NCBI GenBank assembly: GCA_964471825.1
Contig: CAYYKD010000031.1
Coordinates: 1 to 47,760, forward strand
Length of the DNA stretch: 47,760 nucleotides
Direction of reading: 5' to 3'
DNA from: CAYYKD01 sp964471825
GTDB taxonomy: Bacteria > Spirochaetota > GWE2-31-10 > CAYYKD01
Shown: one piece after another, positions 34,763-42,427 of the stretch
Layout of the letters: every line of letters starts with the position of its first letter
Position numbering within the stretch: position 1 is the stretch's first letter
Notes under the pieces: model-generated
Databases searched by the model: none
Seen by the model: only the letters and a program-made list of their open reading frames with translations
What the model was told of the DNA's origin: nothing
Position numbers and translations under genes: made by a program

Positions 34763-34778
34763 TTATATCTCCTGATTA

Positions 34779-35297
34779 TTAGCCTGATACCTTAGCAAAT
34801 TTGTCAACAATCCCTTTAACATCTTCCGCTTTGAGTCGGCCGAATACCTCATCGTTAACTATAACAACCGGTGCAAGACCGCAGGCTCCGACACATCTAA
34901 GTGATGATAGAGTAAACTTACCGTCAGGTGTTGTCTGTCCCGATTTGATACCGAGGAGTTTTTCAAATTCAGTTAGAATCTTATCAGCCCCCCTCACATA
35001 ACACGCAGTCCCCATACAGACATTAACAACGAAGTCACCCTTTGGTTCCATAGTAAAGAATGAATAAAATGATACAACACCAAAAACCTTTGCCGGGCTT
35101 ACGCCAAGTTTTTCGGCTATGAAGTTTTGAACCTTAGGCGGTAGATAACCAAATAGTTCTTGTGCCTTGTGCAAAGATTGAATCAACGCACCTCTTTTAT
35201 ATGAGGCATTGTCCCCTCTAGATAGAGTTTCTTGAATAAATCTGTCCAGTTCATTAAACAGATTATCAATATTTTTTGTTTTATCGAAATTGCTCAA
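34779..35297 (-). CDS. hydC: Hydrogenase subunit HydC (NuoE-like)
   Basis: 172 residues, thioredoxin-like [2Fe-2S] protein: CMGTACYVRG and LRCVGACGLAP give the C-x4-C and C-x3-C ligands. The start is TTG at 35297 with AGGAGG five bases upstream. First gene of hydCBA, 16 bases before hydB, driven by the promoter at 35340-35368. Confidence 0.93.
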   Translation of the reverse strand: MSNFDKTKNIDNLFNELDRFIQETLSRGDNASYKRGALIQSLHKAQELFGYLPPKVQNFIAEKLGVSPAKVFGVVSFYSFFTMEPKGDFVVNVCMGTACYVRGADKILTEFEKLLGIKSGQTTPDGKFTLSSLRCVGACGLAPVVIVNDEVFGRLKAEDVKGIVDKFAKVSG

Positions 35298-35322
35298 TTT
35301 ATCCTCCTGTCTTACCTATGAA

Positions 35323-35352
35323 AATATATTATAGCACGCACTATAATATATT
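35323..35352 (-). promoter_or_regulatory. Perfect 12-bp inverted repeat over the hydC -10: probable operator
   Basis: AATATATTATAG (35323-35334), spacer CACGCA, CTATAATATATT (35341-35352). It overlaps the -10 box (35340-35345) and the predicted start, a typical repressor position. Confidence 0.6.
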
Positions 35353-35368
35353 GTAGAAGAATTGTCAA
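35340..35368 (-). promoter_or_regulatory. Consensus sigma-70 promoter for hydCBA
   Basis: TTGACA (35363-35368), 17-base spacer, TATAGT (35340-35345) on the minus strand. Predicted start near 35333, about 36 bases before the TTG start codon of hydC. Confidence 0.7.
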
Positions 35369-35436
35369 TAATAATATTTACTATTGATTGTTTTAAGTAT
35401 CGTAATGTAACTTCATAGTAGATTATATTGCTTAAC

Positions 35437-35454
35437 ATGTGAAATAAATCACAT
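35437..35454. promoter_or_regulatory. ATGTGA-N6-TCACAT palindrome (CRP/FNR- or Rex-like site)
   Basis: ATGTGAAATAAATCACAT is an 18-base site with perfect six-base arms. It fits TGTGA-N6-TCACA (Crp family) and is close to the Rex pattern TTGTGA-N6-TCACAA. It is centred roughly 112 bases upstream of the predicted hydC start. Confidence 0.45.
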
Positions 35455-35539
35455 TAAATGGGTTTGAAAGGATAAAAAATGAACAAATTAAATTTTTATA
35501 GATATTAAGAGAGTAATTTTTAATTATTTTTAGATGCTA

Positions 35540-35568
35540 TTGCAAAAAAAATTTTGAATTCTTGCGAA
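35540..35568. repeat. Dispersed palindromic repeat, degenerate copy C
   Basis: The sequence runs TTGCAAAAAAAATTTTGAAT then TCTTGCGAA. It is related to the core of copies A (16226-16270) and B (38578-38620) with one deletion and a few changes. Confidence 0.5.
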
Positions 35569-35645
35569 GTATATTTTTTAATGAAAGTCAATATACTTTT
35601 TTATTACTTTTTTATTACTTTTTTAGTATTTTTAAGTATTTTTTT

Positions 35646-36533
35646 TTAGTATTTTTCTATGAACTTTAAGGTTTCTTCAAGTATAACCGTTCTTTCTTTG
35701 TCGATAGTTGAGATATGTCTTGAATCATCTAGCATTACAAGAGCCTTGTTCTCTGTGTTAGTTTTAATGTTCTTCATAATCAGCTCAGGAACAGAGTTGT
35801 CAACTGATTCATCTCGAACAGATTGTATTACAAGGACAGGTTCGGTTACCATTTTCAGATTTTTGCGGGCAATCCTACCTACTTTTAGTAATTGAGGGAT
35901 TGAGTCTGTGGGTGAGCCGACATATTCATGAGAAAAACTATAGGCCTCATCAACTCCAAATTTGTAGTCCGGTCTAAATCTATATTCAGGTAGTATAAAT
36001 CTTATAAATGGAACAAGGTAGGCCTGTTTGTTAGCAGGGATTAGAGCCGGTGCAATGCAGACTGCAGATTTTAGAGGGTATTTAGCAGCAAGGTAGAGTG
36101 CAAGTGAACCACCCATTGAGAGACCGACAACGCTTATTTTATCATAGGTTTTTGCCAGTTCTTTATAGGCCTTCTCAACATCATTAAACCAATCTGATGC
36201 TTTTTGTTTTTTCATATCATTAAGGGTTGTTCCATGACCGCTTAGTAGAATACCCGATACAGTATATCCGTTTTCATTTAGAAAATTACCAAGCTCTCTA
36301 AGATGTGCCGGTGTTCCTGTCCACCCATGAACAAGCAAAACTGCCTCACCGTTTTTACCATCCATAAAATATGGAGCTGCATTTTCAGAAAATTCTTTTG
36401 GGAATATACCCATTTTGTCAGATGAGTAATTTGTCTTAGCACAGGCGGAAAGTATTAAAAGTGATGACAAAAGAAAAACCTGTGTAATCCAGCAATATCT
36501 TTTTTTAATAGTTTTCATTGTTGTTGTTCTCAT
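35646..36533 (-). CDS. Alpha/beta-hydrolase lipoprotein (carboxylesterase-like)
   Basis: 295 residues. Lipobox ILSAC (Cys31 from the first ATG). HGWTGTPAHLRELGNFL supplies the oxyanion region, GLSMGGS the serine nucleophile elbow, DESVDNSV the acid and DDSRHIS the histidine. Resembles Est30-type carboxylesterases and monoglyceride lipases. Two starts are possible (36533 or five codons later); neither has a clear ribosome site. Probably envelope-anchored. It ends amid poly-T-rich sequence at 35580-35645. Confidence 0.8.
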   Translation of the reverse strand: MRTTTMKTIKKRYCWITQVFLLSSLLILSACAKTNYSSDKMGIFPKEFSENAAPYFMDGKNGEAVLLVHGWTGTPAHLRELGNFLNENGYTVSGILLSGHGTTLNDMKKQKASDWFNDVEKAYKELAKTYDKISVVGLSMGGSLALYLAAKYPLKSAVCIAPALIPANKQAYLVPFIRFILPEYRFRPDYKFGVDEAYSFSHEYVGSPTDSIPQLLKVGRIARKNLKMVTEPVLVIQSVRDESVDNSVPELIMKNIKTNTENKALVMLDDSRHISTIDKERTVILEETLKFIEKY

Positions 36534-36556
36534 TATTGATTATATCATTTTCATTA

Positions 36557-37237
36557 TCATTTCTTCAGCCATCCCATCCGTACCCAATAATCTCGATCTG
36601 TGCTATTCCATGTATTTGATTTTTGAAACATCTTCATAATAAAAAAGAGAAAAGAGGAGCTTATTGTCGGTTTTACATTATTAAGGACAAGTTTTACCTT
36701 TGCGGCAACCTTGATTATCTTTTTTTCAATAGCCTTTTTCTTCTTTTCACTAACTGTTTCCCATGAATAGGTCCCGACATTCACCCCATACTTAAATATC
36801 CTGGGGATTCCCCAAAATGTCATGTGTTCTTTTATGTCTCGCGTTACCTTTGCTGCTCCCGATCCTGCAGCTGTCGAGAATATTACACCGCATTTCTTGA
36901 ACATGTTCGGATGTGGCCTATGAGGAAGCCATCTGTAGCCCATGTGATCAAGAAATATTTTCAGTTGGCCTGTCATCCCCATGCAGTAACAGGGGGATTC
37001 AACTATAATAATATCTGACTGCTCAATCGAGTTTATTATATGATTAACCTCGCTATAGTGAGGGCATTTTTCTTCTCCCTTCATGAAGCAGTTATAACAA
37101 CCAATACATGGTTTGTGATTGTTGAAATAGAACTCATTAATTACAGTATCCTCTTCACGAATCCTATCAATAAAAAATCTCGATAGATTATAGGTACTTC
37201 CTTTGTGGTTTTGTCCATGCAGTATGGTTATCTTCAT
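36557..37237 (-). CDS. Flavodoxin-fold NAD(P)H-dependent FMN reductase
   Basis: 226 residues. LHGQNHKGSTYNLSRFF is the FMN-phosphate loop; CIGCYNCFMKGEEKCPHY is the Cys cluster typical of iron-sulfur flavoprotein-like reductases; SPCYCMGMTGQLKIFLDH follows. The C-terminal tail (KMFQKSNTWNSTDRDYWV) is longer than in basic members. The upstream end of the lipoprotein esterase pair (23-base gap), so probably one operon. The redox partner is unknown. Confidence 0.78.
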   Translation of the reverse strand: MKITILHGQNHKGSTYNLSRFFIDRIREEDTVINEFYFNNHKPCIGCYNCFMKGEEKCPHYSEVNHIINSIEQSDIIIVESPCYCMGMTGQLKIFLDHMGYRWLPHRPHPNMFKKCGVIFSTAAGSGAAKVTRDIKEHMTFWGIPRIFKYGVNVGTYSWETVSEKKKKAIEKKIIKVAAKVKLVLNNVKPTISSSFLFFIMKMFQKSNTWNSTDRDYWVRMGWLKK

Positions 37238-37308
37238 AGTATATATTCTCCATTATTAATACTCAGCTTAATACTCAGTTAAAGTGCAAAAATTTAGTTT
37301 AGGGTTAT

Positions 37309-38367
37309 CTATTTTTCACTGGAACTTATCAGGTAACTAATTGGCCTTAACTGATCTATATTTTCACAGATCAGATTAAATGTTGACATAAGCGGCACAG
37401 CAATAATGATGCCGATAATTCCCCAGAGGTAGCCCCAGAACATTAGTGAGATTAATATAACAATAGGACTAAGATTAACGCCTTTGCTTTGGACCTTATT
37501 TTCAATAATATTACCCAGCAGAACCTGAGTTAACATTAGTAGGATTGCCAGGGAGATTGTGATAACGATTGATTGGTGCTGTATCAGACTGAACAATGAT
37601 GGAAAAAGGACAGCCAGAGTTGAACCAAGGTATGGAATATAGTTAAATGAGAATGCAATAAATCCCCATAATATTGAGTATTTTATACCGAAAGAGACAC
37701 AGATAATAAAAGTTGCAAGCCCTGTAATCATACTGATAATTGTTTTTATCATTACATAGCTTTGAATCTGTTTGTTAACCTGTTTTAATACAGTGTATAT
37801 TGTCAATTTATTATCGGGAAATGCCTTAGAGACCCGTTCTTCAAGCCTCGTCATGCCGGGGGTGATAAATATTAGTGAGATAGTATATACAAAGAATCCC
37901 TTAAGAAGGTCAAATATAAAGTTCACAGAGGTCAGAAAGTAGCCACGGATATTCAATTCACCAACATTGTCAATAACCATATCTATAAGTCTTTCCCTGC
38001 TGATATATTGAGCTACTATAGGATTCTCGGATATCTTAGTTGCAAGAATAATCAGATTCTTTTGGAGCTGCTTAATGATACTGGGCAGATCTCCAATAAA
38101 TCTCTGCAATGAAAAAATTAGCATAATTAGTATAAATGAGATAAATGTGATAAAGAACATAATGACGATTATAGTGGATGCCCAATTCGGTACCTTTGTT
38201 TGGTGCATTTTCTTTAATAACGGACTCAATGAGAATGCAGAAAAGAATGCAAGAATTACCGGAAGAATGTATCCTGAAATGACCCGGGTAAAGAAGAGGA
38301 TAGTAATAACAAGAAAGACAATTAGCAGTGTTAGGATATAGTTCATAGCTTTTTCGGTTGATAACAT
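37309..38367 (-). CDS. AI-2E family permease (PF01594-type)
   Basis: 352 residues from the ATG at 38367, chosen because AAAGAGG lies six bases upstream (the frame opens ten codons earlier). About eight membrane helices; ILWGFIAFSFNYIPYLGSTL and the late GNIIENKVQSKGVNLSP are family marks. The name comes from an AI-2 exporter, but many members transport Na+ or other solutes. Monocistronic. Confidence 0.85.
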   Translation of the reverse strand: MLSTEKAMNYILTLLIVFLVITILFFTRVISGYILPVILAFFSAFSLSPLLKKMHQTKVPNWASTIIVIMFFITFISFILIMLIFSLQRFIGDLPSIIKQLQKNLIILATKISENPIVAQYISRERLIDMVIDNVGELNIRGYFLTSVNFIFDLLKGFFVYTISLIFITPGMTRLEERVSKAFPDNKLTIYTVLKQVNKQIQSYVMIKTIISMITGLATFIICVSFGIKYSILWGFIAFSFNYIPYLGSTLAVLFPSLFSLIQHQSIVITISLAILLMLTQVLLGNIIENKVQSKGVNLSPIVILISLMFWGYLWGIIGIIIAVPLMSTFNLICENIDQLRPISYLISSSEK

Positions 38368-38397
38368 ATTATGCCTCTTTATAGGACACCTCAACAT

Positions 38398-38803
38398 TAT
38401 GAAACTACTAAATATTTGTGTCTATTTCAAAGCCTCTGTATTGAGATCCCTATAAATAAGATATATAATAAAAAATTGAAAATTTCAAGATTAAAAGAGT
38501 TATTACTTTAAATTCATATTACTTAAAATTCAATATTGATTTTACAATAAATTTTGATTATAATATTTCATAATAATGAGGCTCCTGCAAAAATAAATTT
38601 TGAATTTTTGCAAGAGCTTCTAATATAACACGCATGGCCTAATATTTAAAATGAACTTCAGCAAATAGTTATCTTTGCAAAAGGCTCTATAGATCAGGAT
38701 AAAAGTAGGGCTTATTTTATAGGCTATAATTTTTTCAAGTTTAAAATAATTCGTTAGTTTTATCAACTACAAGTACAAGGTTTTCCAAAGGAGATAGGTT
38801 TTA
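38398..38803. other. 406-bp intergenic region carrying dispersed repeats
   Basis: No gene seen. It holds dispersed palindrome copy B (38578-38620) and a partial copy on the other strand near 38668-38690 (TTTGCAAAAGGCTCTATAG). A TATAAT near 38726 may serve tcdA, but no good -35 is present. Confidence 0.5.
38578..38620. repeat. Palindromic dispersed repeat, copy B
   Basis: Arms 38578-38594 and 38604-38620, loop AAATTTTGA, with the same 26-base core as copy A at 16226-16270. Two arm differences from perfect pairing. Confidence 0.7.
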
Positions 38804-39586
38804 GTGAACAAAAACATGTCATTTAACAGGATGGAGCTCTTAATAGGTAACAATGCATTGCAGAGACTCTCATGTGCAAGGGTTATTTTATTTGGTGTTG
38901 GCGGTGTGGGAAGCTGGTGTGCTGAGGGGCTTGTGCGATCGGGAGTTTCAAGACTAACCATAGTTGATTCGGATAGAGTCTGCATAACAAATATCAATCG
39001 GCAGGTGCAGGCTACAAAGAACAGTATAGGTAAGGTAAAAGTATTTGAGCTTGCATCACGACTAAATGAGATTAATCCTGATGCAGAGATTACCACAATT
39101 CATAAGGTGTACGACAGGGATACCTATGATGAGTTTAATCTGGCTGAATATGATTTTGTAATTGATGCTATTGATAGTATATCAAATAAGGTTGAGTTGA
39201 TAGTAAGGTCAAAGATGGCAGGGGTAAAGATATATTCTTCACTGGGTGCATCGAGCAGGCTAGATCCCACCAGGATTAAAATCGGTTCTATATGGAAGAC
39301 ACATGGGTGTAAACTCGGCAAACATGTAAGATCCGGGTTGAGAAAAGCAGGCATGAATGATGATCTGATTTGTGTCTGGAGTGATGAGTTTATCGAGAAT
39401 GATTTAAATAAGACGACCTGTGGGACACCGGACTGTGTTTGCCCTAAATCAGATACCCCTGATGATGATTTTCACGAATGGTGCAGTAAAAAGAAGAAGA
39501 TCAATGGCTCTGCTGTGCATATAACTTCAATATATGGAATGATGCTGGCCGGACTGGTAATAAATGATATTAACACAAACACATGA
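38804..39586 (+). CDS. tcdA: tRNA threonylcarbamoyladenosine dehydratase TcdA
   Basis: 260 residues, ThiF/MoeB/HesA fold. Nucleotide loop GVGGVGSW (31-38), VDSDRV (54-59), INRQ, and FVIDAIDSISNKVELI. Cyclises t6A37 of tRNA to ct6A using ATP. Later cysteines (CGTPDCVC) fit the family. Start is GTG 38804 with AAGGAGAT about ten bases upstream; an ATG four codons on is less well placed. Single gene. Confidence 0.88.
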   Translation: MNKNMSFNRMELLIGNNALQRLSCARVILFGVGGVGSWCAEGLVRSGVSRLTIVDSDRVCITNINRQVQATKNSIGKVKVFELASRLNEINPDAEITTIHKVYDRDTYDEFNLAEYDFVIDAIDSISNKVELIVRSKMAGVKIYSSLGASSRLDPTRIKIGSIWKTHGCKLGKHVRSGLRKAGMNDDLICVWSDEFIENDLNKTTCGTPDCVCPKSDTPDDDFHEWCSKKKKINGSAVHITSIYGMMLAGLVINDINTNT

Positions 39587-39641
39587 CTGTTACAAAGAAT
39601 AACCATCTCTCTGTTTTATGCACAAATTTTTTTAGCCATCA

Positions 39642-39906
39642 GTTGATAGTAAGTTAATAATAAGTTGATAGTAAGTTAATAATAAGTTGATAGTANNNNN
39701 NNNNNNNNNNNNNNNNNNNNNNNNNNNNNNNNNNNNNNNNNNNNNNNNNNNNNNNNNNNNNNNNNNNNNNNNNNNNNNNNNNNNNNNNNNNNNNNGATAG
39801 TAAGTTAATAATAAGTTGATAGTAAGTTAATAATAAGTTGATAGTAAGTTAATAATAAGTTGATAGTAAGTTGATAATAAATTAATAATAAATCGATAAT
39901 AATAAT
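39642..39906. repeat. 22-bp tandem repeat array with a 100-N assembly gap
   Basis: The unit is GTTGATAGTAAGTTAATAAT followed by AA, itself two 11-base halves (GTTRATARTAA). About 2.5 units precede the gap (39696-39795) and 4.5 follow, becoming degenerate at the right end. The round 100 N means the true copy number is unknown. It lies between tcdA and the CrtI-FNR gene. Confidence 0.9.
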
Positions 39907-40000
39907 TTGATGCAGATATTTTTATCGTTGAGACCAAAATTCTGCATCAAACTTTTAAGTGTATAATAGTTTGAAATTGCCCAATAATTATTGCAATGGT

Positions 40001-42307
40001 TTAGTAGTAAATCCTATCAGCACCCCTGCTTCTAAGATAGTTTACAGTTGCCTCTGTCATGTGCGGATGTCCGCATATATAGAAGTCTTTTTCAGTTAGA
40101 TCAAAGCCGGATGTTTCAAGGTAATCGGTTATTCTACCTTTAAAATGCTTGTCTGACTCCGGCTTCTCGACAACCACGACTAACTTCATATCAAAATATT
40201 CCTTATATGGAGCAAGTAGATTATCAATAAACAGGTCTTTCTCTGACATACAGCCGAACAATACAGTAGCCTTTGTCTTCTTTCCCTCTTTTTTAAGCTC
40301 ATCCATCATGTGAAGAAAAGGGATAAGCCCTGTCCCTGTTGCAATAAATACAGGTTCTCTGTCTGATGGGTGATATACAAGATCGGTTATAGGCATTCTA
40401 AAGAAAGCCTTATGACCTATCTGAATATTCTTAGCATAGTTTGCACCGACACCATCCGGCCTGATATCAATCATAAGTGTAAGGCTTTTATTATCTACTC
40501 TTGCTACAGAGTATGCACGCCATTCACCATCGCCAACCAAAAGTTTGATATGCTGACCGCCAATAAAATTTAATTGATCCTCAAACTGGAATGTAAGTTT
40601 GTAGATATTCTTATTTTCAATTTCCTTACCTACAAGCTCACCGTACCATTTATCCTCAGATTCTACTTGATTAGCATTAAATGAATCTGTGTTTCCGGTT
40701 TTAGGCTTCTTGAATGAAAAAACTTTGGCCATAACACTTGCGATACCAAAGAGTCCGTTAATATAACTTACCGTTGCCATTCCACTCATCAACGCAGGAA
40801 CTATTCCATTACTGATTATATCGGTACCTGTCAAATATAACCCCTTAATCGGTGTCTTTACTTGAAGATCCTTAATTCTGTATCTACCCGGCGTCTCAGG
40901 CAGACCATAGAAGGCACCATTCATCGTGTTACTAAAATGTTCAAATGTAAGTGGTGTTGCCAATTCTTTATAAACAATCTGGCTCTTAAAACCGGGTAAG
41001 TGTTTCTCGACAAGGTTTAAAACTCCATTAGTAATCTTCTCCTTGATCTCATAGTACTCGTTTTCCCGCTCCTTCCATCTGCCGGTTTTCCACCCTGCAA
41101 AATAGTCATATGGAATAATCGATACTATATCAGCTGTATGGCCGCCCTTTGTACCGCTCTTGATTGATGGAAATGAAACGAAACAATAGACACTCATTCC
41201 ATCTATAGTCTTTTCAAGATTACCTGTAAATCCATCCAGCTTGATTGTATCAAGAATCCATATATTTTCACCCTTAAACCCCATAGATTCAGGAGAATTT
41301 TTTAAGCCTAGATAGATATTTAAACCGCTGAAACCATGAAAATGTTCATTTAACTCTTTCTTAATTGGCAAGTCTATTGATTGAGGGATCAATCTAAGAT
41401 ATGTGTTCTTTGCACCGGCTGCACTTATTACAATTGGAGCATAATATTCTACCACCTCAGACGAATTGTTGAGGTTTTTTACCTTTACACCATAGGCTCG
41501 GTTGTTTTTTACTAATATCTCAGTAACCTCTCTATTGACTAATATCTTGCCGCCGCATGACTCAATAGTTTTTTCTATGTTTACAGCAATCCTCTCGGCA
41601 CCGCCCTCCGGAAATACTGCACCGCCAAGATAGTGGTGTTCGGTTACCGCATGTGCAGCAAATGAACTGTGAGAAGGCGGCACTCCATAATTTCCCCATC
41701 TGGCAGTAAGGGCAACTCTAAGTTTTTCATCCTTAATGTTTTTATTCATGTATTCCTGCGTTGTACAGCTGTTGTACTTAGCTAGAATACTACAAATTGT
41801 TTTAAATATCAGTTTTAGCGGATTTCTAAGAAAATTTGCAAAAAAATAGGACAGGTACCAAACTCTGGCAATATGTATGTCTCGAAAATACTTTTTGATA
41901 GCTTTCTTCTCAGCAGGAAAAACAGAAATAAATGCATCTCTATACTCTCTGCATGAACTCTTAACATCAATCTTAAAATCCGGAAAAATCAGCCTGTCAT
42001 AAACATCAGGCATTTTATTCCACTTAAGGTTACCGCCTGTAACAAAGTTAAAGACCTTTCCGCTAACTATATCAAGAAGTCTCTTTGACATATTACCGAT
42101 GTAATGTAAACCGACATCCCAGCTGTACGGTCCCCGTTTAAATTCATGTGTAAGACCGCCGGTCTCAAAATGCTTTTCGAGTACAAGAACTCGTTTATTG
42201 TTAACCTTTGACATCAGTGCGGCTGATGATAATCCGCCCAAACCTGACCCAATAACTATAACATCAAAGTTATTAGGATCCTGATTTGTATTTTTTTTCA
42301 TAAACAT
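40001..42307 (-). CDS. CrtI/retinol-saturase-like FAD oxidoreductase fused to a ferredoxin-NADP reductase module
   Basis: 768 residues in two parts. Residues 14-540: phytoene-desaturase/retinol-saturase fold with GSGLGG (20-25), E44 ending beta-2, GGLTHEFKRGPYSWDVGLHY and the late FAD block GLYLTGTDIISNGIVPALMS. Residues 552-768: FNR-like domain with RAYS (597-600) for a second FAD, ATGTGLIPFLHMM for NAD(P) and YICGHPHM. No [2Fe-2S] domain. NAD(P)H could feed electrons through the second flavin to the first, making it a self-sufficient reductase or saturase (inference). Substrate unknown; probably a polyprenoid or other lipid. Confidence 0.82.
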   Translation of the reverse strand: MFMKKNTNQDPNNFDVIVIGSGLGGLSSAALMSKVNNKRVLVLEKHFETGGLTHEFKRGPYSWDVGLHYIGNMSKRLLDIVSGKVFNFVTGGNLKWNKMPDVYDRLIFPDFKIDVKSSCREYRDAFISVFPAEKKAIKKYFRDIHIARVWYLSYFFANFLRNPLKLIFKTICSILAKYNSCTTQEYMNKNIKDEKLRVALTARWGNYGVPPSHSSFAAHAVTEHHYLGGAVFPEGGAERIAVNIEKTIESCGGKILVNREVTEILVKNNRAYGVKVKNLNNSSEVVEYYAPIVISAAGAKNTYLRLIPQSIDLPIKKELNEHFHGFSGLNIYLGLKNSPESMGFKGENIWILDTIKLDGFTGNLEKTIDGMSVYCFVSFPSIKSGTKGGHTADIVSIIPYDYFAGWKTGRWKERENEYYEIKEKITNGVLNLVEKHLPGFKSQIVYKELATPLTFEHFSNTMNGAFYGLPETPGRYRIKDLQVKTPIKGLYLTGTDIISNGIVPALMSGMATVSYINGLFGIASVMAKVFSFKKPKTGNTDSFNANQVESEDKWYGELVGKEIENKNIYKLTFQFEDQLNFIGGQHIKLLVGDGEWRAYSVARVDNKSLTLMIDIRPDGVGANYAKNIQIGHKAFFRMPITDLVYHPSDREPVFIATGTGLIPFLHMMDELKKEGKKTKATVLFGCMSEKDLFIDNLLAPYKEYFDMKLVVVVEKPESDKHFKGRITDYLETSGFDLTEKDFYICGHPHMTEATVNYLRSRGADRIYY

Positions 42308-42372
42308 TCCTTAAAATAAACAAGTTAGATTCATTAATATATAATGATCTTTATAAAAATAATATAAACACA

Positions 42373-42416
42373 GGGCTATTGATACTATTATAGAAAAATA
42401 TTTTTTGCAATAGCCC
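42373..42416. other. 9-bp hairpin after the activase gene
   Basis: GGGCTATTG (42373-42381) and CAATAGCCC (42408-42416) pair perfectly with a 26-base loop. The right half resembles the dispersed TATTGCAAAAA repeat family. It lies between the activase stop and the next gene; no T-run follows, so a terminator role is uncertain. Confidence 0.4.
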
Positions 42417-42427
42417 ATATTATTAGA

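Noticed and set aside
35479..35508. Tiny plus-strand frame MNKLNFYRY with a good GAAAGG site
   Set aside because: Nine codons, no following gene on that strand; could be a leader relic but cannot be supported.
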